A stretch of 64,000 nucleotides of DNA from Massilia phosphatilytica (GTDB taxonomy: Bacteria > Pseudomonadota > Gammaproteobacteria > Burkholderiales > Burkholderiaceae_D), in the NCBI RefSeq assembly GCF_002968015.1, contig NZ_PUIP01000005.1:248001-312000 (forward strand). The letters are read 5' to 3'. Both the position numbers and the translations under genes were made by a program. The notes under the pieces were generated by a model, which saw only the letters and a list, made by a program, of their open reading frames with translations, had not been told where the DNA came from and did not search any database. Shown in pieces: positions 34,084 to 43,184 of the stretch. Each line of letters starts with the position of its first letter. Within the stretch, counting starts at the first letter, position 1.

Positions 34084-35508
34084 TCAGTGCTTCATGATCT
34101 TCACGGTCTGGATCGTCGTGAACTCCTCGAGGCCCTGCTTGCCGAACTCGACGCCGACGCCCGACTGCTTGACGCCGCCGAACGGCGCATCCGGCTGCAC
34201 GGCGCCATGTTCGTTGATCCAGACGGTGCCGCACTCGAGCCGTTTGCCGATCTCGGCCGCGCGCACCGGGTCCGACGACCATACCGAGCCGCCAAGGCCG
34301 TTCGGATTGTCGTTCGCCAGCCGGATCGCTTCTTCCACATTGGCATAGCGGATCACGGGGAGGATCGGCCCGAACTGCTCCTCGTCGACGAGGCGCGCAC
34401 CGTTGGTGAGGCCCGCGACGATGGTCGGCTCGAAGAAGTAGCCCTTGTCCCCAAGCGCGCTGCCGCCGCTCAGGAACCGGCCGCCGGCCGCGCGCGCGTC
34501 ATCGGCCAGGCGCGTGACGATGTCCAGCTGCGCCCGGTTTTGCAGCGGGCCGAGCTGGCTGCGCGGATCGAGACCGTTGCCGACGGTGACTTCGCGCGCC
34601 AGGCGCGCCAGTTCCTCGCACAGCGCGTCATGAATACTGTCGTGAACGTAAAGGCGCTTGAGGCAGGCGCACGTCTGCCCGTTGTTGTGGAAGCCCGCGC
34701 CGAACAGCCTGGGCGCGACCGCCTTCACGTCGACGTCCGGCAGCACGATACCCGCATCGTTGCCGCCCAGTTCGAGCGTCAGGCGCTTGAGCGTGGCTGC
34801 CGCGCCTTCCATGATGCGCTTGCCGGTGCGGGTCGATCCCGTGAAGACGACCTTGTCGACATCGGGATGACTGGACAGTGCGGCCCCGACCTCGCCGCCG
34901 CCCGTGATCAGGTTCAGCACCCCGGGAGGCAGGACGGTGTTCGCGAGTTCGACGAAGCGTGCGGTCGCGACAGGGGTGTATTCGGATGGCTTCAGCACGA
35001 CGGCATTACCTGCCCGCAGCGCGGGGATGATGTGCCAGATCGCGATCATCAGCGGCCAGTTCCACGGCGTGATCGAGGCGACCACGCCGATGGGCTTGCG
35101 GTGGATCTCGACCCGGGCCTGCTCGTTGTCCTGGATGACTTCCGGGTGCAGCGCGAGGTCGGCCGTGACGTGTGCCCACGCGATCGCACCGCCGACTTCC
35201 ATGCCGGCGCCGACGTTGTTCAGGCCTTGCATTGGCTTGCCGGTTTCGCGCACCACGAGCTCCATCAGCTCCGGCATGTTGGTCTCCAACACCGTCGCCA
35301 GTTGATGCATCAGCGCCTGGCGTTTCGCATCCGGGCAGGCACGCCAGCCCGGGAATGCGGCGCGCGCCGCCGCGACCGCCGCGTCCACGTGCTTCGGCGC
35401 GGCCGCCTGGGCCAGCGCGAAGGGCTCGCCCAGTGCCGGATCGATGACCTCGAACGTGCGTTCCGCCTGGACGGCCCGGCCGTCGATAAACATGGAAAAC
35501 TGTCTCAT
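34084..35508 (-). CDS. NAD(P)-dependent aldehyde dehydrogenase, paralogue of 14105-15529
   Basis: A 474-residue ALDH with SITPWNWPLM, FTGSTRTGKRIM, LELGGNDAGIVLPDVD and NNGQTCACLKRLYVH. It has the same length as the protein at 14105-15529 and is roughly four-fifths identical by eye, yet the neighbours differ, so the two probably serve different pathways with related aldehydes. It sits 43 bases after the YCF48-like gene and 55 before the MFS gene, inside the DUF1329 operon. Confidence 0.88.
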   Translation of the reverse strand: MRQFSMFIDGRAVQAERTFEVIDPALGEPFALAQAAAPKHVDAAVAAARAAFPGWRACPDAKRQALMHQLATVLETNMPELMELVVRETGKPMQGLNNVGAGMEVGGAIAWAHVTADLALHPEVIQDNEQARVEIHRKPIGVVASITPWNWPLMIAIWHIIPALRAGNAVVLKPSEYTPVATARFVELANTVLPPGVLNLITGGGEVGAALSSHPDVDKVVFTGSTRTGKRIMEGAAATLKRLTLELGGNDAGIVLPDVDVKAVAPRLFGAGFHNNGQTCACLKRLYVHDSIHDALCEELARLAREVTVGNGLDPRSQLGPLQNRAQLDIVTRLADDARAAGGRFLSGGSALGDKGYFFEPTIVAGLTNGARLVDEEQFGPILPVIRYANVEEAIRLANDNPNGLGGSVWSSDPVRAAEIGKRLECGTVWINEHGAVQPDAPFGGVKQSGVGVEFGKQGLEEFTTIQTVKIMKH

Positions 35509-35551
35509 CTACCACTCCTGTCGTTATGGATGGCTCCGTCCGGAACCGGGT

Positions 35552-36517
35552 TCAATCCTTGACCTGTACGTCGCGCAACGAGCCCTGCCTGGAGAACGCC
35601 AGCACGCGCCTCTCGCCCGTCGGCAGCAGCGCGGTGACGGGTGTCCCGTATTGCTTCTCTACCGACCACGTGCGGCCGTCGTCGACGCTGCGCAGGATGG
35701 CGCCGTTGACCGTGCTGGCCCAGTACGCGCCGTCCTTGCGCACGATGTGCGTGATCGAGGCCTCGACCGGGCTCGCGACCTCGGTCCAGGACGCGCCGTT
35801 GTCGGCGGTGCGGAAGATGTGTCCGCGCAGGCCCGCCACGATGCCGGTGGCGCCCTGTCCGGCGGCGCCCGCCCACAGCGACGCGGCGCCGCCGCTCTTG
35901 TTGTAGCGCCAGGTCTTGCCGTTGTCGTCGCTGCTCAGGACGATGCCCTGCTCCGCCGCCACGAAGACCCTGCCGCCCTGCCCTTCGAAGACTTGCAGCA
36001 GGTTGAGGTCGGCGCGCTTCTGCCCCTCGGGCGGCGTCAGCGCGACCTTCGTCCACGTCTTGCCGCCGTCCGCCGTCGCCAGCAGCAGCGACCACAGGCC
36101 GGTGGCCCAGCCGGTGTCGGCATCCCGGAAATGCACCGAGAACAGCGGCTGGTCCACGGTGAGATCCTGGCGTTGCACGGCCCAGTGCTCGCCGCCGTCG
36201 GCCGTGTGCAGCACGGTGCCGCCGTGTCCGACGGCCCAGCCGTTGCGGGCGTCGACGAACGTCACCGCGGTCAGCGTCAGGTCGACCGGCACGGCCGATG
36301 CCTGCCGGAACGTCGCACCGCCGTCGTCGGACAGCAGGACATGGCCGCGTTCGCCCACGGCGACGATGCGCTTGCCGGCCCTGGCGACGTCGAGGACCAT
36401 CGATTTGCCCGGCGCGTCGTGCCGGGCAGGACCAACCTTGGCCACGGGTTCCTGAGCCGGCGCGAGGCCTGACACCGTCAGCATGGCGAACAGCGCCGAA
36501 CGAATTGTGTTTCGCAT
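35552..36517 (-). CDS. YCF48/BNR-repeat periplasmic protein
   Basis: A 321-residue protein with a signal peptide (ALFAMLTVSGLAPAQE) and a beta-propeller with repeated Asp-box turns: SDDGGATF, TADGGEHW, TADGGKTW, SDDNGKTW, TADNGASW, SVDDGRTW. YCF48-like propellers act as assembly factors in photosynthesis; in heterotrophs they occur with DUF1329, DUF1302 and RND genes, where their job is unknown. It starts 10 bases after the RND gene. Confidence 0.87.
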   Translation of the reverse strand: MRNTIRSALFAMLTVSGLAPAQEPVAKVGPARHDAPGKSMVLDVARAGKRIVAVGERGHVLLSDDGGATFRQASAVPVDLTLTAVTFVDARNGWAVGHGGTVLHTADGGEHWAVQRQDLTVDQPLFSVHFRDADTGWATGLWSLLLATADGGKTWTKVALTPPEGQKRADLNLLQVFEGQGGRVFVAAEQGIVLSSDDNGKTWRYNKSGGAASLWAGAAGQGATGIVAGLRGHIFRTADNGASWTEVASPVEASITHIVRKDGAYWASTVNGAILRSVDDGRTWSVEKQYGTPVTALLPTGERRVLAFSRQGSLRDVQVKD

Positions 36518-36527
36518 GACACATTCC

Positions 36528-38897
36528 TTAGTGTTGAAGCGCGGCCGAGACGCGGATCGGTTTGCGGCGCGGGAACAGGCGCTCGAGGACCACGGCGAAG
36601 GCCGGCAAGGCCGTCATCGCCATCACCAGGTTGACGACGAACATGAAGGCGAGCAGCTTGCCCATGTCGGCCTGGAACTTCAGTTCCGAGAACGACCAGG
36701 TGGCGACGCCGATGGCCAGCGTGATCGCGGTGAAGATGGTCGCGATGCCGATCTCCTGGATCGCACGCTCCAGCGCGACGCCGATCGGCTCCCCCGCCGC
36801 CAGGTGCATCTGCAGCCGGTTGTAGATATAGAACGCGTAGTCGACGCCGACACCCACCGCCAGCACCATCACGGGCAGGGTCGCCACGGTCAGCCCGATC
36901 TCCAGTTTCTTCATGAACGCGTAGCCGATGAACGTCGCCACCGTCAGGGGGAGGCAGCAGGCGACGACGGCACGGAAGTCGCGATACACGACGAACACGA
37001 GGATCACGATGGCGGCGTACACGTACAGCATCATCGGCAGCTCCGATTTCTCGACCTCGTCGTTGACGGCCGCGATGACGCCGGCATTGCCCGAGGCCAG
37101 GCGCAGCTGCAGGCCTTCCAGCTTGTTGGCGTCGCGGTACTGCTTGACGGCCGCGATGACGCCGTTGATGGTCGCGGCCTTGTGGTCGGTCAGGTACAGG
37201 TGCGTGGCCAGCATGCTGCAATCCTTCGCCAGGAAGCCGCGCACGCGGCCGATTTCCACGGCGAGTGCCGAGTAGTTGGCGGCGTCGAGCGGCACCACCC
37301 ACATGCGCGGATTGCCCTCGTTGTAGCCCTCGTTGTAGGTCTTGATCTGGTCGGCGAACGAGCTGACCGAGAGGACGCCCGGCACGTTGCGCATCGTGCC
37401 GTCGAAGGCATCCTGGTACCGCCCGTAGTTCACGTTCTCGCACGAGTTCGCGGGCGTCGCCAGGATTACGGTCAGCCAGTCGAGGCCCGTCGCATAGTTC
37501 GCCGAGATCGACTTGGCGTCCTGGTTGAAGCGGGCGTCGGCGCGCAGTTCCGGCGCGCCAGGCTGCAGCGTGCCCACGAGGCGATCGCGGCTGTACCATG
37601 CTGAGCCGGCGAGCAGGACGAGCGTCAGCGCGACCACGACCTTCGACGTCTTCGGGTCGGCCGAACGGGCCAGCACGCGCAACCAGCGGCCGCGCGTCGT
37701 CTGGTTGTGCATCGCCGATTTCGCATAGCGCTCCCCGACCTTCAGCAGCGACGCGGCGAGCGGCAGCATGACGAGGTTCGTGACGATCTTGTAACCGACG
37801 CCGATGGACGCCGTGATCGCAAGTTCCTTGACCATCGGGATCGGGATCAGCACGAGCGTGATGAACGACACGAAGGCCGTGATGAGCGCGAGCACGCCCG
37901 GCAGGAGCAGGCCGTGGAAACTGTCGCGCGCCGCCTGTTCGCAGGTCTTGCCATCGGCGATACCGCGCACGATGTAGTTGATCTGCTGGACGCCGTGCGA
38001 CACGCCGATCGCGAACACGAGGAACGGCACGAGCACGGCAAGCGGATCGAGGCCGTACCCGAGGAGGTACAGCGTGCCGAACTGCCATACCAGCGACGTC
38101 AGCGAACAAAGGACGGGCAGGATCGTGAAAGGGATCGACCGGCAATACCAGTACACGGCGAGCGCCGTCAGCGCCAGCGCGATCAGGCAGAAACGGATGA
38201 CGCCGGCGGCGCCGTCGGCAATGTCGCCGATCTGCTTGGCGAAGCCGATGATCTGCACTTCGTAGTTCGCATCCTCGAATTTCTTGCGCAGTTCGTTGAG
38301 CGAGTCGTTGTAGACGACGTAGTCGACCTTCCGCCCATGCGCATCGAACTCGTTGATCTCGGCGACGATCATCGCGCTGTCCTGGCTGTTCGATACCAGC
38401 GTGCCGACGAAGCCGCCGTTGCCCGTGGCCCGGCGGACCTGCTCGATGGTCTGCGGCGTCAGGCTGCCCGGGGTCACGTCACCCGGAATCACGGGCTCGG
38501 CGCGGAAACCCTCTTCCGTGATCTCGTTGACGAACGTGTTCGGCGTCCACAGCGACTGGACGCCGAGCCGGTTGATGTTCGGCAGGAACATCACGGCCTG
38601 GGTCAGGTCGTTCAGGCGCGTGAGGCCTTCCTTGGTCCAGATGGTGCCGTGGCGCGCCTTCAGCACGATGTTCAGGCGGTTGGCGCCGAGCACCTCGTTC
38701 TTGTACTTGTTGAACGTGTCGATGTATTCGTGATGCGTCGGCATCTGCTTTTCGAAGCCGGCCTCCATGCGCAGGCGCAGCGCGAACACGGACATGATGG
38801 CCGTGAACGCCAGCAGCGCGACGAGGATGGGGACGCGAAACCGGAAGACCATGGCTTCGAAGCGTGAAAGACTGAAGAATTTCTTGGGGGATGACAT
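36528..38897 (-). CDS. RND-family (MMPL-type) exporter
   Basis: A 789-residue RND protein with one transmembrane helix near 25, two large periplasmic loops and two bundles of helices (VYWYCRSIPFTILPVLCSLT, LVFAIGVSHGVQQINYI, and VMVLAVGVGVDYAFYIYNRL). It is of the short MMPL/HAE3 type that works without an adaptor and moves lipids or other hydrophobic compounds. The ATG at 38897 begins MSSPKKFFSLSR; an upstream in-frame ATG is less plausible. Part of the DUF1329-DUF1302-RND-YCF48 module. Confidence 0.9.
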   Translation of the reverse strand: MSSPKKFFSLSRFEAMVFRFRVPILVALLAFTAIMSVFALRLRMEAGFEKQMPTHHEYIDTFNKYKNEVLGANRLNIVLKARHGTIWTKEGLTRLNDLTQAVMFLPNINRLGVQSLWTPNTFVNEITEEGFRAEPVIPGDVTPGSLTPQTIEQVRRATGNGGFVGTLVSNSQDSAMIVAEINEFDAHGRKVDYVVYNDSLNELRKKFEDANYEVQIIGFAKQIGDIADGAAGVIRFCLIALALTALAVYWYCRSIPFTILPVLCSLTSLVWQFGTLYLLGYGLDPLAVLVPFLVFAIGVSHGVQQINYIVRGIADGKTCEQAARDSFHGLLLPGVLALITAFVSFITLVLIPIPMVKELAITASIGVGYKIVTNLVMLPLAASLLKVGERYAKSAMHNQTTRGRWLRVLARSADPKTSKVVVALTLVLLAGSAWYSRDRLVGTLQPGAPELRADARFNQDAKSISANYATGLDWLTVILATPANSCENVNYGRYQDAFDGTMRNVPGVLSVSSFADQIKTYNEGYNEGNPRMWVVPLDAANYSALAVEIGRVRGFLAKDCSMLATHLYLTDHKAATINGVIAAVKQYRDANKLEGLQLRLASGNAGVIAAVNDEVEKSELPMMLYVYAAIVILVFVVYRDFRAVVACCLPLTVATFIGYAFMKKLEIGLTVATLPVMVLAVGVGVDYAFYIYNRLQMHLAAGEPIGVALERAIQEIGIATIFTAITLAIGVATWSFSELKFQADMGKLLAFMFVVNLVMAMTALPAFAVVLERLFPRRKPIRVSAALQH

Positions 38898-38972
38898 GTC
38901 TACACCTGATGAGCTTGAACTTGCGAAACGACCGTCCGTGCCGCCGCCATGCGGCGGCACGGACGGCGATCG

Positions 38973-40685
38973 TCAGAAGTTGCGCGAGACGGCGGCGCCG
39001 AAGAAGCCGCGGTCACGCAGGGGCTGGTCGAACACGCTGCCGCCTCCCCAGAACCGCGCATAGTTGACGCTGACCTGCCACTTCGCCGGATTCTGGATGA
39101 AGTTCACGATGAAGTTGGCCGACTTCGCCCCCTGCATGAAGGTCGCCATCGCGTTCGGCGTACGGCCTTTCACGGCGTGGAAGAAGTACACCTCGGGCAC
39201 GACCTGCCAGCCGGGAATCAGCTTGCCGTCGTAGACCCAGCTGAAGTCGAGGTTGTAGCCATAGGATGTACCGGTGCCGGCCGGCGCGGGCACCCCGGCG
39301 CCGGTGGCGTCGGCCTGCGCCGTGGTGGCATAGCCGAAGCCCCAGCCTCCCGCGGCGACCGGTACGCCGCCGTACTGCGACTGCAGGTGCGGGTAGCGGA
39401 TCAGGACCGCCTCGCCCAGGAAGGTGGCCGTGTCCGCGCCCAGCAGGCCGAGGATGGTCGCGTTGTCGCTCGGCGTCAGGCTGAGCAGGCCGGTCACGTG
39501 CCACTGGAACTTTTTCTCTTCCACGTAGCAGTTGCCGTTCGCCTGGCACGACGTCACGCCCAGCGTCGGCGTCAGCGAGGTCGTCCCGAAGCCCGGTGCG
39601 GACGAGTTCAACGTCACAGCATCATGAGGCCGGTACGAAAGTTCGGTACCGATGGCCCAGTTCCCGACGGGGAAGTTGGCGCTGATACCGACCAGCTTGC
39701 GGTCCTCCAGGTAGCGATACGCGAAGCCGCTGCTCGCCGTCGCCGAGGTCGTGAGCACGGGCGACTTGTCATGGTAGTTCATCGCGTAGAAACCCACGTT
39801 CAGTTCCGTGCCCGCCGGCTGGTAGCGCAATGCGACGCCGTACTGGCCGCCCTTGCGCGGCTGGCCCGCTTCGGGCACGCCGTAGTTTTCCGCGCCCTTG
39901 CCCACCGCCGCCGTCGACCAGTAGCTGCCGACCGGCGCGAAATAGTTGCCGTTCCAGCCTTGCTGGACGTACGCCTCGACGGACACGCCATGGCCGAGGC
40001 CGCTCGAGACGTCGATCATACGCGCCGGCAGCACCGCTTCCTTCAGCTGCGTGCCCGGCTGCGCCAGGCGCAGCAGGTCCAGGCTGTTGGTCTGGTTCAT
40101 GCCGCCCGGGAGGAACAGGCTCTCGCCCCAATTCAGCACCTGGTTGCCGACGCGGACGCGGCCGCGCTCTCCACCGAGTTCGAAGCCCTTGCTGACCCAG
40201 AAGTCCAGCAGCCGTTCCTTGTCGTGCAGGTCCTGCTCGGCATTGGGCGGAATCGGGGTGGCGCTGCCGAGACCGCTCAGGTTGCCGGTCGTGTGCGTGG
40301 CGGCGAAGTCGCGCAGCCAGCTCACCCGGGCGAGGAACTTGACGTCGTCCGGGAAATTCAGCAGCAGCTCGTGCGTGCCCTTCAGGTACGTCGTGAACCG
40401 GTCGCCGCGATCGTAGTTCAGGTTGCCCTGGTCGTTGTAGCTCGAAAAACCGTCGGCGCAACCGCTGCCCGCCGTCGGGCCGGTCGGCGGCGTCGGATTG
40501 GCGCTGCCGCCGAAACTGCCGACCACGTTGGAACAGGCGCGTCCCTGGGCGCGTACGCCGAAGCCGGCGGTGACGGTCGAGTCGAAGTTGCCCGAAAAGT
40601 TCTTGGTCTCGAACGTGGCGCCCTGGGCGGCGCCGGCGCACAACAGAAGCGCCGCCAGACGAATCGATTGTTGGGTCGTTTTCAT
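38973..40685 (-). CDS. DUF1302 family outer-membrane protein
   Basis: A 570-residue protein with a signal peptide (LAALLLCAGAAQGATF) and a long beta-rich body typical of DUF1302: NFDSTVTAGFGVRAQGR, RVGNQVLNWGESLFLPGGMN, and YQPAGTELNVGFYAMNYHDK. It ends with an aromatic residue (SRNF), as outer-membrane barrels do. The family is found almost always next to DUF1329 and RND genes in degraders of hydrophobic compounds, and a channel role is suspected. It lies 21 bases after the DUF1329 gene. Confidence 0.9.
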   Translation of the reverse strand: MKTTQQSIRLAALLLCAGAAQGATFETKNFSGNFDSTVTAGFGVRAQGRACSNVVGSFGGSANPTPPTGPTAGSGCADGFSSYNDQGNLNYDRGDRFTTYLKGTHELLLNFPDDVKFLARVSWLRDFAATHTTGNLSGLGSATPIPPNAEQDLHDKERLLDFWVSKGFELGGERGRVRVGNQVLNWGESLFLPGGMNQTNSLDLLRLAQPGTQLKEAVLPARMIDVSSGLGHGVSVEAYVQQGWNGNYFAPVGSYWSTAAVGKGAENYGVPEAGQPRKGGQYGVALRYQPAGTELNVGFYAMNYHDKSPVLTTSATASSGFAYRYLEDRKLVGISANFPVGNWAIGTELSYRPHDAVTLNSSAPGFGTTSLTPTLGVTSCQANGNCYVEEKKFQWHVTGLLSLTPSDNATILGLLGADTATFLGEAVLIRYPHLQSQYGGVPVAAGGWGFGYATTAQADATGAGVPAPAGTGTSYGYNLDFSWVYDGKLIPGWQVVPEVYFFHAVKGRTPNAMATFMQGAKSANFIVNFIQNPAKWQVSVNYARFWGGGSVFDQPLRDRGFFGAAVSRNF

Positions 40686-40706
40686 TGTTTGTCTCCCCTG
40701 TGACGA

Positions 40707-42077
40707 TTATCGTTCGCTGATCGAGCGCAGGCTGTCGGCGCTGTAGAAGCTGGCGTTGAAGCGGGGGCTGCTCTTCGGATCGGTCGCCCAGCGCATGTCC
40801 TTGCCGGCGCCGATCGAGTGCAGGTCGACCAGGTAGCGGCCTTCGGCGAGGTTGTACTGCGCAAAGGCGGAGACATCGCAGGTACCGGTTTCCGCGACCG
40901 GGATCAGGTAGCCTTCGCGGTGCTTCCATAGCTTGCCCTGGGCGTCGTAGTCGTCCGCCAGCAGCATGTTCCAGCTGTCCTCGTCGACGTAGAACGTGCG
41001 CTTGGGCGCCGAGTGGCGCGTCCCGCTCTTCACCGTGGCCTCGACCACGTAGACGCGGTGCAGTTCATATCGGCGCGCGTTCGCGGCCACGCTGTCGTCG
41101 TGCAGGACGTCCTCCAGCTTGGCCTTGAAGTTGTACGCACCGAACGAGCTGTACGGCACGTAGATCTCCTTCTTGCCGACCAGCTTCCAGTCGAACCGGT
41201 CGAGGCTGCCGTTGAAGATGTAGGGCTCGTCCATCGTGTACTGGTTCTCGAAGCCGATCTGCGGCGAGTCGTAGGAGTAGCTGGGCATGCGGCGCACGCG
41301 GCGCTGGCCCGGGAAGTAATAGAACGTCTCGGAACCCGACTTGTTGAGGAAGAAGGTGATGTCCAATGCCTGGCCGGCCAGCGCGGTCGGTGCCACGTAC
41401 GAGAAGTAGGTGTAGTACTCGACCTGCGGCAGCGTGTTCAGGGCGGTGCTGCCCTTGACGCCCCAGGGAAAGTACAGGGTCTGCTCGGAAACGGCCTTGA
41501 TCCACTCGCTGCCGCCCTTGCGCGGCGACACGGAGGTCGTGTTCTGCTTGTAGTCGATCCCCACGCCGCGATAGCGCATCTTCGCGTTGAGCATGACCTC
41601 GACGCCGTTTTTCGGGAACGGGAACGGAACACCCGGCACGATCGCATCGCCCAGCGTCGTCCCATCGGCGCCGAGCCTGGCGGCGCCGGCGGCGTTCTTC
41701 TTCGTGTTCTCGACGACGAAGTCGGGCGCGCTGCAGTAGCGGTGCGTCGGATACACCTCCATCTTGTAGCCCTTGATCTGCTTGACCAGGGCGGTCTGGC
41801 CCGGCGTGAGCTTGTCCGCGTACTTGTCGACGTTCGACGCGTCGATCGTCGTCGCCGGCTTTTCGTCCTTGTACTTGAACGCGTCCTTGCGCAGCTGGCC
41901 GTACGACCAGCCGCTGACGACGTTCTCGCCGGACCACGCCGGGATGTCGCCCTTCGCGGCTTTTTCGGCACCGCCCAGCGGCGTCAGGGTCGTGCCGATG
42001 TCCTGCGGAGAAGCGGCGATCGCCGCACCGGCGAACGTCGCACATACCAGGCCGTACAAACTTTGTTTGCGTTTCAT
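40707..42077 (-). CDS. DUF1329 family LolB-like lipid-binding-fold protein
   Basis: A 456-residue secreted protein (signal peptide ending near GAAIAASPQD). Family features: IGTTLTPLGGAEKAAKGDIP, YKMEVYPTHRYC, FYYFPGQRRVRRMPSYSYDS, and HRVYVVEATVK. DUF1329 resembles outer-membrane lipoprotein-sorting proteins and probably carries a hydrophobic ligand across the periplasm. First gene of the seven-gene operon, with a good promoter and two palindromes upstream. Confidence 0.9.
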   Translation of the reverse strand: MKRKQSLYGLVCATFAGAAIAASPQDIGTTLTPLGGAEKAAKGDIPAWSGENVVSGWSYGQLRKDAFKYKDEKPATTIDASNVDKYADKLTPGQTALVKQIKGYKMEVYPTHRYCSAPDFVVENTKKNAAGAARLGADGTTLGDAIVPGVPFPFPKNGVEVMLNAKMRYRGVGIDYKQNTTSVSPRKGGSEWIKAVSEQTLYFPWGVKGSTALNTLPQVEYYTYFSYVAPTALAGQALDITFFLNKSGSETFYYFPGQRRVRRMPSYSYDSPQIGFENQYTMDEPYIFNGSLDRFDWKLVGKKEIYVPYSSFGAYNFKAKLEDVLHDDSVAANARRYELHRVYVVEATVKSGTRHSAPKRTFYVDEDSWNMLLADDYDAQGKLWKHREGYLIPVAETGTCDVSAFAQYNLAEGRYLVDLHSIGAGKDMRWATDPKSSPRFNASFYSADSLRSISER

Positions 42078-42162
42078 GTTCTTCCTCCAAGTGTAAAAAC
42101 CGTGATGACCGGTTGCCGCCGACGCCTTCGAAGGGCGCCTTATTTGCGGTCAGATGACTTCT

Positions 42163-42192
42163 TTAGTATGAGCCAAATATGACCCAAGTCAA
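42163..42192 (-). promoter_or_regulatory. Probable sigma-70 promoter of the DUF1329 operon
   Basis: Reading leftward, TTGACT (42192-42187), 18 bases, then TACTAA (42168-42163), 86 bases before the DUF1329 start. The palindromes at 42201 and 42239 lie immediately upstream. Confidence 0.6.
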
Positions 42193-42200
42193 TCAAATTT

Positions 42201-42221
42201 CATTGGATCCAATATCCAATG
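42201..42221. promoter_or_regulatory. 21-bp perfect palindrome upstream of the DUF1329 promoter
   Basis: CATTGGAT-N5-ATCCAATG, perfect arms, 9 bases upstream of the -35 box. The position suits an activator site. The motif was not seen elsewhere in the window, so it belongs to a regulator other than the one using the GTGGT site. Confidence 0.6.
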
Positions 42222-42238
42222 TCGAACAGCAGTAAAAC

Positions 42239-42254
42239 GTGGTCGATTAACCAC
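42239..42254. promoter_or_regulatory. Shared TetR-type operator, copy 1 (DUF1329 operon)
   Basis: GTGGTCGATTAACCAC: arms GTGGT/ACCAC around six bases. It matches GTGGTCGCATAACCAC at 44663-44678 at 14 of 16 positions, including asymmetric inner bases (GTGGTCG..TAACCAC). Confidence 0.75.
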
Positions 42255-42285
42255 ATTTACCGACCCAGAAAACGGACGTCTAATG

Positions 42286-42759
42286 TCATTTGGAGATGTC
42301 GCCCATCGAATAGGCGTCGGCCGCGATCTTCCACTGCCCGCCTTCGCGCCTGAAAACGTACAGGCTTCGCACCTTGAACTGCGCCTTCGGCGCCTGGTCG
42401 AAATTGCAATCCCATACGACCCAGGCATAGGCCGCGTCGGGACCAAGCGGCTTGGCCATGCGCACTTGCAGCCTGGCGGTGGTCGCCTGCTTGAACAGCT
42501 CCTGGAGCGTCTTCTTGAGCGCAGCAGTCCCGCTGACGAGTTCCGCGCCCCCTTCGCCGAGCGCGGTCGCATCCCGCGTGAAGTAGTTGGCCGCGATGGC
42601 GTTCGCGTCGTGCTTGACCCAGTCGGCTCCGAGCGCATCGGCGCGTTGCTGGATCTGTTCCCTGATGTCGGCCCCACCCGCCGCGTGCGCACACGCGGGC
42701 ATCGCGAGCGTCGCGAATGCGACGGCGGATGCAGCCCGCTTTATCGAAAGTTTTTTCAT
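42286..42759 (-). CDS. Secreted SnoaL/NTF2-like protein
   Basis: A 157-residue protein with a signal peptide (AVAFATLAMPACAHA) and an NTF2-like cone fold: DALGADWVKHDANAIAANYF, TRDATALGEGGAELVSG, AYAWVVWDCNF, and FRREGGQWKIAADAYS. It belongs to the DUF4440/SgcJ-type group, whose members bind small hydrophobic ligands or act as isomerases and hydrolases. The ATG at 42759 has a GGAGAC site. Third gene of the flavoenzyme-cytochrome operon. Confidence 0.82.
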   Translation of the reverse strand: MKKLSIKRAASAVAFATLAMPACAHAAGGADIREQIQQRADALGADWVKHDANAIAANYFTRDATALGEGGAELVSGTAALKKTLQELFKQATTARLQVRMAKPLGPDAAYAWVVWDCNFDQAPKAQFKVRSLYVFRREGGQWKIAADAYSMGDISK

Positions 42760-42797
42760 GATCAGTCTCCGTTCCGGCGCCGCGCGCGGCGCAAGGG

Positions 42798-43181
42798 TCA
42801 TTGGGTCTGGGTCTTCAGGAAGCACGTCACCGCGCCGCGATCCTGGTCGTTCTTGATGCCGCTGAACGGCATCGTCGTTCCCGGGCGCGTTGCCGCAGGC
42901 GCTTTCAGGAACGCGTCGAGGGTCTTTTCGTCCCACGTGTCGGTCGCACTGGCCAGCGCGGGCGAATAGTTGAAATTGGCGGCCTTGCCCACGCCGCGCC
43001 CGAGAACGGACGAGAGGTTTGGCCCGACGAGATGCCCTGCCTCCTTCTTGGCCGAATGGCACATCGCGCACTTGCTTTCAAAAATTTTCTGACCCCGCTC
43101 GGGCGAGCATGGCGCGGCGGCGGACGACAGCGACACCATCGTGCCCAGCGCACCGAGAAACATACCGATTGTCTTGTTCAT
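42798..43181 (-). CDS. Periplasmic class I cytochrome c
   Basis: A 127-residue secreted monohaem cytochrome: signal peptide (MFLGALGTMVSLSSAAA), haem motif C38-AM-C41-H42 and distal ligand Met104 in TTMPFSGI. The length and GPNLSSVLGRGVG loop fit cytochrome c2/c550 types. Its start is only 3 bases after the stop of the NicA2-like flavoenzyme gene, so it is very probably the dedicated electron acceptor of that enzyme. Confidence 0.92.
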   Translation of the reverse strand: MNKTIGMFLGALGTMVSLSSAAAPCSPERGQKIFESKCAMCHSAKKEAGHLVGPNLSSVLGRGVGKAANFNYSPALASATDTWDEKTLDAFLKAPAATRPGTTMPFSGIKNDQDRGAVTCFLKTQTQ

Positions 43182-43184
43182 GAA

